This document shows positions 53,206-62,501 of a stretch of 64,000 nt of DNA, one piece after another. Under the pieces are notes generated by a model that was not told the DNA's origin, searched no databases, and worked only from the letters and a program-made list of their open reading frames with translations. Both the position numbers and the translations under genes were made by a program. Numbering within the stretch: the stretch's first letter is position 1; every line of letters begins with the position of its first letter. The DNA is from Paenibacillus pabuli (GTDB lineage Bacteria > Bacillota > Bacilli > Paenibacillales > Paenibacillaceae). The DNA is taken from the NCBI RefSeq assembly GCF_039831995.1, contig NZ_JBDOIO010000005.1:1-64000 (forward strand), written 5' to 3'.

Positions 53206-53874
53206 TTATTTATTTATTGTATCACGCGAAGTCTCACTCTTATGGTTATCCTGTAGTGTACGCACTTCTTCACGCAACCGTTCGATCTCTTGCTGCATAC
53301 TGCGCAGAGAGTCAATGACCGGATCGGGCAGCTGCTGATTCAGACGATCCACCCGGCGTCCATCCTGCTTGACGATTCTTCCCGGTATGCCTACAACCGT
53401 ACTGTTGGATGGGACTTCTTTCAATACGACCGAGTTGGCTCCAATGTTGCATTGATCACCAACGCTGAATGAACCGAGCACTTTGGCTCCGGATGAGATA
53501 ACCACATTATTGCCAATCGTCGGGTGTCTCTTTCCTTTTTCTTTCCCTGTTCCGCCAAGTGTAACCCCCTGATAAATAACAACATCATCACCAATCTCAC
53601 AGGTTTCACCAATAACTACACCCATCCCGTGGTCAATAAACAGCCGATTCCCGATGGTCGCTCCAGGGTGAATCTCGATTCCTGTCATAAAACGGCTGAT
53701 CTGCGAGATGAACCGGGCAACCGAGAACCATTTGCGTTTGTAGAAAAAGTGCGCGATCCGATGAGCCCATATCGCATGCAGCCCCGAATAGGTGAGTACA
53801 ACCTCGAACCATCCCCGGGCAGCCGGATCGTTCTCAAACACCGCCTGGATATCTGATCTGATCTTCTTGAACAT
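53206..53874 (-). CDS. cysE: Serine O-acetyltransferase
   Basis: 222 residues. It acetylates serine with acetyl-CoA, the first step of cysteine synthesis. An N-terminal helical domain (1-60) is followed by the left-handed beta-helix of hexapeptide repeats, with the active-site [25 protein letters not shown] and GIPGRIV. The C-terminal coiled stretch [15 protein letters not shown] is polar. The ATG at 53874 lies six bases after AGGGGA. An upstream in-frame extension reads through the leader. Confidence 0.96.
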   Translation of the reverse strand: MFKKIRSDIQAVFENDPAARGWFEVVLTYSGLHAIWAHRIAHFFYKRKWFSVARFISQISRFMTGIEIHPGATIGNRLFIDHGMGVVIGETCEIGDDVVIYQGVTLGGTGKEKGKRHPTIGNNVVISSGAKVLGSFSVGDQCNIGANSVVLKEVPSNSTVVGIPGRIVKQDGRRVDRLNQQLPDPVIDSLRSMQQEIERLREEVRTLQDNHKSETSRDTINK

Positions 53875-53960
53875 GCTCGTTCCCCTCTTGTTCAGGTCTT
53901 CGTCCTCCGGCATACCGGACGGCGCATCCCTCTTGGTAGTGTACTGCTGACTCGCCCCAA

Positions 53961-54358
53961 ACAAAAAACGCCTCTGCAGCATTATGCTGCAGAGGCGTTA
54001 ATCGCGGTCCCACTCTGCTCGGCTCACACTTACGTAACAGAATTAGACAGTCAGCGAATGCTGCTACCTGTTCCGACCAATAAGCATGAACCCTCAAACG
54101 GTTCGGTAACGGAAACCAACCGTCACAACCTATCCTGACGTTTTCCTCCCTACACGTACAAGAGGCGGGGCCGGATTCGGCTATGCAGCTCACGGGCGCA
54201 TTTCAACCGATGGACAGCGGATGGCTCACAGCCACCGCAGCCAAAGAAATTCATTCTTTGCCACGGGACCATCCTCTCTGAAACTGTCCGGTTCGGTTTA
54301 CTCCTCCCGGTCTTTGCTGTTCTATGATGAATGCTGAAACATGTCATTTAACCTTTGT
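53961..54358 (-). ncRNA. Cysteine T-box riboswitch controlling cysE-cysS
   Basis: Stem I begins near 54314 (GACCGGGAGGAGTAA) and includes the CAGAGAGG element. The specifier codon TGC (Cys) is at 54198-54200 in the context TTGAAATGCGCCC. The T-box motif AGAGTGGGACCGCGA is at 54002-54016. It is followed by the terminator hairpin AACGCCTCTGCAGC/GCTGCAGAGGCGTT with a T run (53963-53999). Uncharged tRNA-Cys stabilises the antiterminator. The downstream genes cysE and cysS agree with the specifier. Confidence 0.93.
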
Positions 54359-54364
54359 GTTGCT

Positions 54365-54393
54365 ATTATAGCGAAAAGGTACTGGACTGACAA
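54365..54393 (-). promoter_or_regulatory. Sigma-A promoter of the T-box-cysE-cysS operon
   Basis: TTGTCA (54388-54393) and a perfect TATAAT (54365-54370), 17 bases apart, after the gltX stop. The predicted start is near 54358. Confidence 0.85.
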
Positions 54394-54469
54394 CAATCTT
54401 GCGATATCTTCATCCGGAAGCGATGCCTGCCCTCAGAGCGACGATACCAGGATCTATACCGTTCTTGGA

Positions 54470-55933
54470 TTATGCGCCTTTCACTTGTGCATGCAGACGC
54501 TCAATAACCGTATCCCGGCCCAGCAGTACAATCGTCTGATTCAGGTCACGTCCATGCGTCTGTCCAGTCAGTGCTACACGGATAGGCATAAAGAGCTGTT
54601 TGCCTTTAAATCCGGTTTCCTTCTGTACTTCCTTGATCAATGCAGCCATTTTACTTGGTGTAAACTCTTCGCTCGCCTGAACTTTGTCAGCAAAGGCCTT
54701 CAGAACGGTCGGCACTTGTTCCTCTCCAAGCACGGCTGTTGCTTCTGCATCCAGTTCCAGATGGGAGCGGAAGAATACTTCTGACAGTTCCACAATATCG
54801 GAGGCTGCCGTCATTTGCTCCTGGTACAGATGAACAAGTGTATACGCCCATTCTTTCTGTTCAGGTGACAGCTCAGCTGCGATGCGTCCTGCCTTTTGCA
54901 GATGCGGAATAGCCATTTCGGCAATACGATCCGGGTCTGCATGTTTGATATAGTGATTGTTCAGGTGCGCCAGCTTGTGAGTATCAAAGACCGCAGGGCT
55001 CTTGGATAACCGTTTCGTATCAAAGATGGAGATCAACTGCTCCTGCGAGAAAATCTCTTCTTCCCCTTCCGGCGACCAGCCAAGCAGGGAAATGAAGTTG
55101 AACATCGCCTCCGGCAAGTAGCCGAGCTGATCATATTGTTCGATAAACTGAATGACAGATTCATCCCGTTTACTCAGCTTCTTGTGATTTTCATTCACGA
55201 TCAGTGTCATATGACCGAATTGCGGCGGCTCCCAGCCGAGCGCTTCATAGATCATCAGCTGACGCGGCGTGTTGGAGATGTGATCTTCCCCCCGGAGAAC
55301 GTGGGAGATTTTCATCAAATGATCATCCACTGCAACGGCATAGTTGTAAGTGGGAATGCCGTCTTTTTTCACAATGACGAAGTCCCCGGACTCCTTGCTG
55401 TTAAATGAAATGGTGCCTTTTACCATGTCATCGAACGTATATGTACGCTCTTCCGGTACACGGAAACGAATGCTCGCCACGCGGCCTTCCGCTTCAAAAG
55501 CACTGATCTGCTCTGGTGTCAGGTCACGGTGTTTGCCCGAATAACGCGGCGTTTCTCCACGTGCCGTCTGCTCCTCGCGCTCTTGCTCCAACTCTTCTTC
55601 CGTACAGAAGCAGCGGTATGCCAGACCTTTGTCCAGCAGCTCCTGGGTGTATTTGCGGTAAATATCCAAACGTTCCGTCTGACGGTAAGGTCCGTATTCT
55701 CCGCCTACATCAATGCTCTCATCCCACTCGATTCCGAGCCATTTCAAATATTTAAGCTGGCTTTCTTCACCACCCGCAATATTCCGTTTTACGTCGGTAT
55801 CCTCAATACGAATGATAAATTTCCCATTATTATGTTTGGCATACAAATAGTTAAAGAGCGCCGTACGGGCATTCCCGATATGCAGGTGACCCGTTGGACT
55901 AGGCGCGTAGCGCACACGAACTTCTGTGCTCAT
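54470..55933 (-). CDS. gltX: Glutamyl-tRNA synthetase
   Basis: 487 residues, class I. Signature motifs are [18 protein letters not shown] (about 8-25) and the KMSKS-like KLSKRDES (about 250-257). Firmicute GluRS is usually non-discriminating, charging tRNA-Gln for GatCAB, which I infer but cannot show. The ATG follows GGAGGGG. It lies 35 bases after ispF. Confidence 0.97.
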   Translation of the reverse strand: MSTEVRVRYAPSPTGHLHIGNARTALFNYLYAKHNNGKFIIRIEDTDVKRNIAGGEESQLKYLKWLGIEWDESIDVGGEYGPYRQTERLDIYRKYTQELLDKGLAYRCFCTEEELEQEREEQTARGETPRYSGKHRDLTPEQISAFEAEGRVASIRFRVPEERTYTFDDMVKGTISFNSKESGDFVIVKKDGIPTYNYAVAVDDHLMKISHVLRGEDHISNTPRQLMIYEALGWEPPQFGHMTLIVNENHKKLSKRDESVIQFIEQYDQLGYLPEAMFNFISLLGWSPEGEEEIFSQEQLISIFDTKRLSKSPAVFDTHKLAHLNNHYIKHADPDRIAEMAIPHLQKAGRIAAELSPEQKEWAYTLVHLYQEQMTAASDIVELSEVFFRSHLELDAEATAVLGEEQVPTVLKAFADKVQASEEFTPSKMAALIKEVQKETGFKGKQLFMPIRVALTGQTHGRDLNQTIVLLGRDTVIERLHAQVKGA

Positions 55934-55968
55934 AAAATATCCCCTCCGTCTCTAGTTGGTTGATAATA

Positions 55969-56445
55969 TCACACACGAACAAGGCAAACAACCGATTGGG
56001 CCGCAATGCCCTCTCCCCGTCCAGGGAATCCGAGCTGCTCTGTGGTCGTTGCTTTGACATTGACCTGGTCCACATCCGCTTCCAGCGCCTTGGCAATAAC
56101 CTCGGCCATTTGTGGAATGTAAGGTGCCATTTTCGGTTTCTGCGCAATAATGGTGGAATCGATGTTACCCAAACGATATCCGCGATCCTTCACCAGCTGC
56201 CATACATGCTCCAGCAGTTTGAGGCTATCCGCATCCTTAAACTCCGGATCAGTGTCCGGAAAATGTTTGCCGATGTCCCCGAGTGCAAGTGCACCAAGAA
56301 TGGCATCACTGATGGCATGCAGCAGCACATCTGCATCCGAGTGACCAAGCAGTCCTTTCTCATAAGGAATCGTTACCCCGCCAATGATGCACGGACGTCC
56401 CTCCACCAACTGGTGTACATCAAATCCCTGTCCTACACGTATCAT
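55969..56445 (-). CDS. ispF: 2-C-methyl-D-erythritol 2,4-cyclodiphosphate synthase
   Basis: 158 residues, the trimeric fifth enzyme of the MEP isoprenoid pathway. Zinc ligands Asp9, His11 and His43 are visible ([10 protein letters not shown] and LLHAISDA). The [13 protein letters not shown]-terminus is conserved. The ATG and the ispD stop overlap as ATGA. Confidence 0.97.
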   Translation of the reverse strand: MIRVGQGFDVHQLVEGRPCIIGGVTIPYEKGLLGHSDADVLLHAISDAILGALALGDIGKHFPDTDPEFKDADSLKLLEHVWQLVKDRGYRLGNIDSTIIAQKPKMAPYIPQMAEVIAKALEADVDQVNVKATTTEQLGFPGRGEGIAAQSVVCLVRV

Positions 56446-57134
56446 CGCTTCTTCTCTCCCCCAAGCAAAAACGCGGCGTATTCCAAATCTTCCGGCGTCG
56501 TTAATTTGATGTTGGTATAACTGCCTTCCACAACCTGAACGGACATTCCCTGGCGCTCAGCCAGCATGGCGTCATCTGTCCCAAGAAATCGGTCCTTTGC
56601 CGCCGACTCATAAGCAAGCAGCAGTGAAGAAAGACGAAAAGCCTGCGGGGTTTGAATACTCCACAGACTGCTGCGGTCAGGGGTCGCCGTAACGATCCCT
56701 TCCGCATTCACTTGTTTAATCGTATCTTTAACGGGAACGGCGAGTACAGCAGCTCCCCCCGACATCGCGGCCTCCATGCAACCTGTAATCTGATTACGGT
56801 CAACAAAAGGACGTACCCCGTCGTGAACGAGAACCCAATCCGTCTGCAGGGCCTTAAGGCCTTCATGGACAGAATGCTGTCTCTCTTTCCCTCCGGGGAT
56901 GACACGGACACGCGACTCCAGTCGGTATTCTTTTACCCAATCCAGGCAGCGTTCAACATCTGCGGCTCCGGTTACCAGCACGATCTCGCTGATTTCGTCC
57001 AGAGCGGCAAACACTTCAAGCGTATGTATGAAAACGGGCTTGTCCTGCAGCAGCAGAAACTGCTTACTCTCGGTTGTTCCCATTCGGGTTCCCCGACCAG
57101 CTGCCACAATGACGACACCCCACCCTTTATCCAT
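56442..57134 (-). CDS. ispD: 2-C-methyl-D-erythritol 4-phosphate cytidylyltransferase
   Basis: 230 residues, Rossmann-like nucleotidyltransferase of the MEP pathway. The CTP loop [12 protein letters not shown] (8-19), Lys24 in [17 protein letters not shown] and VPVKDTIK are present. It forms a coupled pair with ispF by a 4-base overlap. Confidence 0.97.
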   Translation of the reverse strand: MDKGWGVVIVAAGRGTRMGTTESKQFLLLQDKPVFIHTLEVFAALDEISEIVLVTGAADVERCLDWVKEYRLESRVRVIPGGKERQHSVHEGLKALQTDWVLVHDGVRPFVDRNQITGCMEAAMSGGAAVLAVPVKDTIKQVNAEGIVTATPDRSSLWSIQTPQAFRLSSLLLAYESAAKDRFLGTDDAMLAERQGMSVQVVEGSYTNIKLTTPEDLEYAAFLLGGEKKR

Positions 57135-57235
57135 GCCGTAATCCCTGCCTTGTCTGTCAGTTTATCGTTCTACGATACTGAATATCTGCAAGTGATATAA
57201 ATATCGGTGAACGATACACTACCCATCATACCCCT

Positions 57236-58321
57236 TTATTGGGCTTTTTCCAACAGTTTCGGCTTGGCAAAAATCATTCGTCCCGCGGAAGTCTGCAGCA
57301 CACTGGTCACCAGCACTTCCATCATCATGCCGATGTACTCGCGTCCGCCTTCCACGACAATCATTGTACCGTCATCCAGGTAAGCTACACCCTGGCCATG
57401 CTCCTTGCCATCCTTGATGATTTGCACCATGATCTCTTCACCTGGAAGCACCACTGGCTTCACTGCATTCGCCAAATCGTTGATGTTGAGCACGGATACA
57501 CCCTGGAGCTCGCAAACCTTGTTCAAGTTAAAGTCATTGGTAACCACCTTGCCCTGAAGCACTTTGGCGAGTTTGACCAGCTTACTGTCCACTTCCGATA
57601 TCTCTTCGAAATCCCCTTCGTAAATGAGTACCTTCACGTCGAGTTCTTTCTGGATTTTATTCAAAATGTCGAGTCCGCGCCGCCCTCTGTTCCGCTTCAG
57701 CAGATCCGAAGAATCCGCAATGTGCTGAAGTTCTTCCAGGACGAATTCCGGAATTACAATGGTACCTTCGATAAAGCCGGTTTTGCATATATCTGCGATG
57801 CGACCATCAATAATGACACTGGTATCCAAAATTTTATGTTCTTCCATCCGTCTGTCTTCATCCAGCTCGGGGTGCCCCCACCGCCCAGACATCCAGAATG
57901 CCGCAAGGTCGTCTTTCTTCGCCATAGCTAGCAAGTACCCCGAATATCCGCTAACGGCCGTCAGTGCGACCTGAAGCACCTCTCCTGCTGTTCCCAGCCA
58001 CGTCAGGCATGGATAGAGCAGCAAGGCCATCAGTAACCCTGCAACGGTACCCGCTGCGCCGGCAGCCAGTTCGTTCATCGGAACTTTTGCCAAAACATCA
58101 ATTCCATTTTGCAGCCTGCTTGCCAGCAATGTTCCACCAATATTACATACAGCCATAAACAATACAGCGCCCAGTGCCGTTGCTACCCCAGCCCCCAGCA
58201 GCCCTGCCGACTGAATCCATTCAGCCATCCACGGGACGGATTTTCCTGCCAGATGATATGCCGTGTAGCCAAACCATGCACCGCACAATCCTGTAAAAGT
58301 TAAAATGCCTTTTTTCCACAT
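57236..58321 (-). CDS. yacL: PIN/TRAM-domain membrane protein YacL
   Basis: 361 residues. Four N-terminal membrane helices (about 1-140) precede a PIN nuclease-like domain (about 165-285; LDTSVIIDGRIADI, FVLEELQHIADSSD) and a C-terminal TRAM domain (about 290-350). The function is unknown; a membrane-tethered RNA-binding or nuclease role is inferred. The ATG at 58321 fits the B. subtilis protein (366 residues). The frame continues to 58456 but lacks family similarity there. Confidence 0.9.
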   Translation of the reverse strand: MWKKGILTFTGLCGAWFGYTAYHLAGKSVPWMAEWIQSAGLLGAGVATALGAVLFMAVCNIGGTLLASRLQNGIDVLAKVPMNELAAGAAGTVAGLLMALLLYPCLTWLGTAGEVLQVALTAVSGYSGYLLAMAKKDDLAAFWMSGRWGHPELDEDRRMEEHKILDTSVIIDGRIADICKTGFIEGTIVIPEFVLEELQHIADSSDLLKRNRGRRGLDILNKIQKELDVKVLIYEGDFEEISEVDSKLVKLAKVLQGKVVTNDFNLNKVCELQGVSVLNINDLANAVKPVVLPGEEIMVQIIKDGKEHGQGVAYLDDGTMIVVEGGREYIGMMMEVLVTSVLQTSAGRMIFAKPKLLEKAQ

Positions 58322-58431
58322 ATGTCCCTGCACCTCCTTCAATTGTCGTTCCTCTTCATATCCAGTATGATCCAATTCTTGGATTGCTAATCCCGATTGG
58401 AAGAACTTTTTGGAAATGTTGCAATCGTCAG

Positions 58432-58461
58432 TTGAAAGAAGGTAAATTATTGGCATATAAT
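58432..58461 (+). promoter_or_regulatory. Sigma-A promoter of the 58495 gene
   Basis: TTGAAA (58432-58437) and a perfect TATAAT (58456-58461), 18 bases apart, reading away from yacL. Confidence 0.75.
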
Positions 58462-58494
58462 GAATTCAATTCATATCCCGAGGTGAGTAGCAAA

Positions 58495-58890
58495 ATGAGT
58501 ACGCTAAGTTTACAGGCTTTTCAGGATCAGGTTTCCGAGCTGTTGCTGCGTCATCGCAGTCTGATTGATGTACTGTCCAAAACAGGACAAGCCGGAGCTT
58601 CTGTCAACCGTGCCGTGTCCAAGGCCATTACCGAATGCGGCTGCATTGAGCTGCACGCCACCAAGCAGAAATATGCCCCCGAGAGCGGTATCGCTCAAAC
58701 CAAGGGCCTGCTGGAAACGCATGTGGAAGGTGAATTGTGTGAGAATTGCAAAGAGGTCATCAGCTCCGAACTGGGGCGGAACCTGTTTTATATGTCAGCT
58801 CTCTGCAATCTGCTGGATATTAACATGGAAGAAGTTGTGAATCACGAGTCACAGAAATGTTCGACGTTAGGGATGTTCAATTTGTCGTAA
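58495..58890 (+). CDS. Conserved protein of unknown function with CGC and CxxC motifs
   Basis: 131 residues, soluble. An N-terminal helix (LQAFQDQVSELLLRHRSLID) is followed by ITECGCIELHATKQ (Cys48, Cys50), LCENCKEVI (Cys82, Cys85) and SALCNLL (Cys104). The C-terminus ends TLGMFNLS. The overall pattern resembles small Bacillales proteins I associate with the DUF1573 label or MazG-like helical folds, but I am unsure of both. GAGGTGA lies eight bases before the ATG. It is the only plus-strand gene in the right half and is divergent from yacL. The cysteine spacing suggests metal or redox chemistry. Confidence 0.8.
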   Translation: MSTLSLQAFQDQVSELLLRHRSLIDVLSKTGQAGASVNRAVSKAITECGCIELHATKQKYAPESGIAQTKGLLETHVEGELCENCKEVISSELGRNLFYMSALCNLLDINMEEVVNHESQKCSTLGMFNLS

Positions 58891-58943
58891 ATGATAGGCG
58901 ATGTTGCCGTACAAGAGTAGGTACCTTATAAATCCGAATCAAC

Positions 58944-58986
58944 AAAAAAAGCACGTACGCTCCTGAAGGAGAATGCGTGCTTTTTC
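58944..58986. terminator. Bidirectional terminator between the 58495 gene and pssA
   Basis: AAAGCACG-TACG-CTCC pairs with GGAG-AATG-CGTGCTTT around TGAA, with A and T runs on both sides, suiting the convergent genes. Confidence 0.8.
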
Positions 58987-59022
58987 TTATGCATTTCAGG
59001 TGCATTGTCCCATTCGAACAGA

Positions 59023-59754
59023 TTATCGATCAGAAGGACGGGATGACTTCTCTTCCTTGCGCTTCTTCGCCCGGCTGCGGGAGGCTGCCGTCCGCATATT
59101 ATGCTTCATTCCATATAGAGCGTACAGCACCAGTGGAATAAAGATCAGCTTCGACAACTGTTCTGGGAAAATGACAGCAACCGCTACGGCGAATACAACC
59201 ACCCAAGGTGCGATCCAGATCGCTTTTCGCGGCAGACCGACCTTTTTAAAATTCGGATATTTAAGCGAGCTTACCATCAGATAGGATAATAACAATGTGG
59301 CTATCATCATGCTCACGGGACCAATATCCTTGTTAAACAACGTCAGCGTTGCAAGAACACCTCCAGCTGCCGGAATGGGCAGACCGGTAAAATATCCGGG
59401 AATTCCGGGTCTTACATTAAAGCGTGCCAGCCGAATGGCTCCGCAAATGGGGAAGCTTGCCGTGGCGATCCAGGCGAGCACCGGCGATGCATCCTGGAAG
59501 GATACCATAAACATAATGAGTGCCGGGGCTGCACCGAACGAAACCATGTCAGACAAGGAATCGAGCTCTTTTCCGAATTCACTCTGGGCATTCAGCGCAC
59601 GCGCGACCCGGCCATCCAACCCATCCAGCAGCATCGCAACAATCACCATAATCGCAGCCAGGCTATAATTCCCTTCAATTGCAAGCAGTATCGCCATCAT
59701 TCCAAGAAACAGATTACCCAAGGTAAAGAGGTTCGGAATGAATCTGGTTAACAT
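59023..59754 (-). CDS. pssA: CDP-diacylglycerol-serine O-phosphatidyltransferase
   Basis: A 243-residue membrane enzyme that makes phosphatidylserine, the precursor of phosphatidylethanolamine. The CDP-alcohol phosphotransferase signature with its four aspartates is visible (DGLDGRVARALN, then FGKELDSLSD). About seven hydrophobic segments are present, and the C-terminal tail is basic. GAGGTGA precedes the ATG by seven bases. It lies 61 bases after disA, probably co-transcribed. In B. subtilis pssA is elsewhere. Confidence 0.93.
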   Translation of the reverse strand: MLTRFIPNLFTLGNLFLGMMAILLAIEGNYSLAAIMVIVAMLLDGLDGRVARALNAQSEFGKELDSLSDMVSFGAAPALIMFMVSFQDASPVLAWIATASFPICGAIRLARFNVRPGIPGYFTGLPIPAAGGVLATLTLFNKDIGPVSMMIATLLLSYLMVSSLKYPNFKKVGLPRKAIWIAPWVVVFAVAVAVIFPEQLSKLIFIPLVLYALYGMKHNMRTAASRSRAKKRKEEKSSRPSDR

Positions 59755-59815
59755 CGTTGTTTCACCTCATCATCTTCAGGGCCGTTATAGGCAAGCCTGT
59801 ACTGATCGCTCTGGA

Positions 59816-60892
59816 TTACATTTGTCTGTCAATAAACATCTGCTCCTGCAGACGCTTCAGACCTTCCTTAATTGTACGGGCACGTACCTCACCAATACCG
59901 TCGACTTCATCCAGCTCTTCAATCGTTGCCATGATCACATGCGGCAATTGTTCAAATTGGTCCACAAGGTTATGAATAATGACATTTGGAAGACGTGGTA
60001 TCTTATTCAATACCCGATATCCGCGCGGTGCAACCGAATCTTCCGATGTGGCAGCAGAAGAAGGATAACCGAGCAGACGGACGATATGATGGGCATCCAG
60101 CAATTCATCATCCGACAGACGTTTGAGTCCCACGATAATTTCACGAATTTTCTCGTCACTATCGTCGCGTGCATAGTCTTTGTACAGCAACCACGCTTCT
60201 TCTTCGGTCGTTCCAACCAATTCTTCCATCTGCATGGAGATCAGTCGCCCTTCATTCCCAAGTTCATGGATGTAACGCTTGATTTCCGTCTTGATGCGCA
60301 TCACCATTTCCGTACGCTGAATGACGTTCACCACTTCAGGGATAGTCACAAGTTCTTCGAACTCCGAGGCACTTAGATTCGTAAGGGATTGGGTCAGTAC
60401 AGCTTTGTACTTCTCAAGCGTTTGAATGGCCTGGTTGGCCTTTGTTAAAATAACTCCAATTTCCTTGAGCGAATATCTAAGCGTTCCCTGATATAAGGTA
60501 ATAATATTCCGGCGTTGCGAGATGGATACGACCAGTTTGCCTGTTTGCTTGGCTACACGCTCTGCTGTCCGGTGACGGATCCCTGTCTCAGAGGATGAGA
60601 TGGAGGAATCCGGAATAAGCTGAGTGTTGGCATACAGAATACGCTTTAAATCCTCGCTAAGAATGATGGCACCGTCCATCTTGGCAAGTTCATACAAGTA
60701 GTTGGGGGAGAAATCGCAATTGATCGAGAAGCCCCCGTCTACCACTTCCATTACTTCAGGGCTGTATCCTACAACAAGCAGTGCCCCCGTCTTGGCGCGC
60801 AGCACGTTCTCCAGACCTTCGCGGAAAGGTGTACCTGGTGCGATCAGCCTCAACAATTCATTCATATTATCCAGTTGGCTCGAATCTTTCAT
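59816..60892 (-). CDS. disA: DNA integrity scanning protein, diadenylate cyclase DisA
   Basis: 358 residues. The N-terminal DAC domain has the active-site DGA (73-75) and RHR (106-108) motifs, making c-di-AMP from two ATP. A helical spine (about 145-290) leads to the C-terminal HhH DNA-binding domain ([18 protein letters not shown]). It pauses at branched DNA in early sporulation. AGGGGG lies nine bases before the ATG. It follows radA by 13 bases, and RadA inhibits DisA in B. subtilis. Confidence 0.97.
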   Translation of the reverse strand: MKDSSQLDNMNELLRLIAPGTPFREGLENVLRAKTGALLVVGYSPEVMEVVDGGFSINCDFSPNYLYELAKMDGAIILSEDLKRILYANTQLIPDSSISSSETGIRHRTAERVAKQTGKLVVSISQRRNIITLYQGTLRYSLKEIGVILTKANQAIQTLEKYKAVLTQSLTNLSASEFEELVTIPEVVNVIQRTEMVMRIKTEIKRYIHELGNEGRLISMQMEELVGTTEEEAWLLYKDYARDDSDEKIREIIVGLKRLSDDELLDAHHIVRLLGYPSSAATSEDSVAPRGYRVLNKIPRLPNVIIHNLVDQFEQLPHVIMATIEELDEVDGIGEVRARTIKEGLKRLQEQMFIDRQM

Positions 60893-60905
60893 CTTGTTAT
60901 GCCCC

Positions 60906-62273
60906 CTAATCTAAAGCAACCGCTAGTGCATCTGCCACGGTATTCACACCGATCAGTTGTATCCCGCGAGGATGTTTCCAGCCCTTTAAGCTTTTCTCCG
61001 GTAAAATGACTCGTTTGAAGCCCAGTTTCTCGGCTTCCTTCACACGTTGTTCAGCCCGTGATACGGCCCGAACCTCACCTGTCAAACCAATTTCGCCAAA
61101 TATCACGTCATCCGGCTTGGTCGGCACATCTCTCAAACTGGAGGCGATGCTGACGGCAACTGCCAAATCTACCGCCGGTTCATCGAGCCGTACTCCACCG
61201 GCCACATTCAGGTATGCATCCTGTGTTTGCAAAAACATGCCCATCCGTTTCTCAAGCACCGCAATAATCAGGTTCAGCCTGTGATGGTCTATCCCTGTTG
61301 CCATACGGCGGGGAGACGGGAAATGGGTTGTAGAGATTAGTGCCTGCAGCTCAACCAGCATAGGTCTTGTGCCTTCCATACTTGCTACTACGGTAGAACC
61401 CGCTACACCGAGCGGACGTTCGGACAAAAAGAGTTCGGAAGGATTCCCCACTTCACGCAGGCCGTCTTCGCCCATTTCGAAAATACCAATTTCATTGGTT
61501 GAACCGAAACGGTTTTTAACCGCACGCAGCAGTCTATACGTATGATGACGTTCCCCTTCAAAATAAAGAACACAATCCACCATATGCTCCAACATACGCG
61601 GACCAGCGATAGCCCCTTCTTTCGTAACATGCCCCACAAGCACGGTTGCAATGCCTCGGCCTTTGGCGATCCGCATAAACCGAGAGGTACATTCCCTTAC
61701 TTGTGCCACACTCCCGGGTGCACTGGTGACTTCTGGCAGATAAACGGTCTGAATGGAGTCGATGACAAGAAAATGCGGCTGGATCTGCTCCACCGCCTCC
61801 TCTATGCGTTCCATATTGGTTTCACACAGCACATACAGCTCAGGAGAGAGCGCATCCAGACGGTCAGCCCGCAATTTGGTCTGTTTCACCGATTCCTCAC
61901 CCGAAACATATAACACGCGCAAACCCGAATGCGTTAGAGCATGGGAGGTTTGCAGCATCAGCGTTGATTTTCCGATTCCCGGATCTCCGCCCACCAGCAC
62001 GAGAGACCCCGGAACTATGCCGCCGCCCAATACCCGGTTCAGCTCTCCGATTCCAGTCTGCACACGCGGTTCTTGACCGCTATCTATATCTATGATGGGA
62101 AGCGGTTTATCTTTACTGTCAAAGAGGGGCGAATTTCTCCCTTGTGTTTTGACAACCGTTTCCGTTTCTTCCACCATGGAATTCCATGACTGACAACCCG
62201 GACATTTGCCGTACCATTTGGGGGCTTCATAACCACATTCCGTACATTGAAACTTGGTTTTAACTTTGGCCAC
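60906..62273 (-). CDS. radA: DNA repair protein RadA
   Basis: 455 residues. The N-terminal zinc finger has Cys10, Cys13, Cys24 and Cys27. The RecA-like ATPase has Walker [10 protein letters not shown] (96-104). The KNRFGS motif and a Lon-type C-terminal domain are present. RadA is a branch-migration helicase in recombination. Translation starts at GTG, seven bases after AGGAG. Confidence 0.97.
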   Translation of the reverse strand: MAKVKTKFQCTECGYEAPKWYGKCPGCQSWNSMVEETETVVKTQGRNSPLFDSKDKPLPIIDIDSGQEPRVQTGIGELNRVLGGGIVPGSLVLVGGDPGIGKSTLMLQTSHALTHSGLRVLYVSGEESVKQTKLRADRLDALSPELYVLCETNMERIEEAVEQIQPHFLVIDSIQTVYLPEVTSAPGSVAQVRECTSRFMRIAKGRGIATVLVGHVTKEGAIAGPRMLEHMVDCVLYFEGERHHTYRLLRAVKNRFGSTNEIGIFEMGEDGLREVGNPSELFLSERPLGVAGSTVVASMEGTRPMLVELQALISTTHFPSPRRMATGIDHHRLNLIIAVLEKRMGMFLQTQDAYLNVAGGVRLDEPAVDLAVAVSIASSLRDVPTKPDDVIFGEIGLTGEVRAVSRAEQRVKEAEKLGFKRVILPEKSLKGWKHPRGIQLIGVNTVADALAVALD

Positions 62274-62359
62274 TTCAGCACTCCTAGGATTTATTTTATA
62301 ACAGCATTTTGCATTTTTCGACGAATTTTGCCCTGAATTTCTGACGTACAGGGTTAATA

Positions 62360-62408
62360 AAAGTTTACCATTGTTTGAGATTTTTCGTAAAGGATTATCG
62401 TAAACTTT
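62360..62408. repeat. 9-bp perfect inverted repeat in the radA-clpC gap
   Basis: AAAGTTTAC (62360-62368) and GTAAACTTT (62400-62408) are separated by 31 bases, in the 230-base region between the clpC stop and radA. It could be an operator for radA transcription, or chance in AT-rich DNA. Confidence 0.4.
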
Positions 62409-62432
62409 ACAGATGTTCCTTGAATAAGGATA

Positions 62433-62470
62433 AAATAAAAAATCCTCTCCGGCCGAAGCCGGAAAGGATC
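62433..62470 (-). terminator. Terminator of clpC
   Basis: In transcript sense ATCCTTTCCGGC pairs with GCCGGAGAGGAT around TTCG and is followed by TTTTTATTTT, about 30 bases after the clpC stop. Complete read-through to radA is therefore unlikely. Confidence 0.85.
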
Positions 62471-62501
62471 AGGATCACATTTTAATCAGGTTATATTTTG
62501 C

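Noticed and set aside
54470..54784. Plus-strand open frame over the 3' end of gltX
   Set aside because: Antisense shadow. The region is explained by gltX and the T-box promoter.
40686..62463. CTCCGGCCGAAGCCGGA occurring in two places as a dispersed repeat family
   Set aside because: Only two copies, each part of its own stable tetraloop hairpin. Chance convergence is enough.
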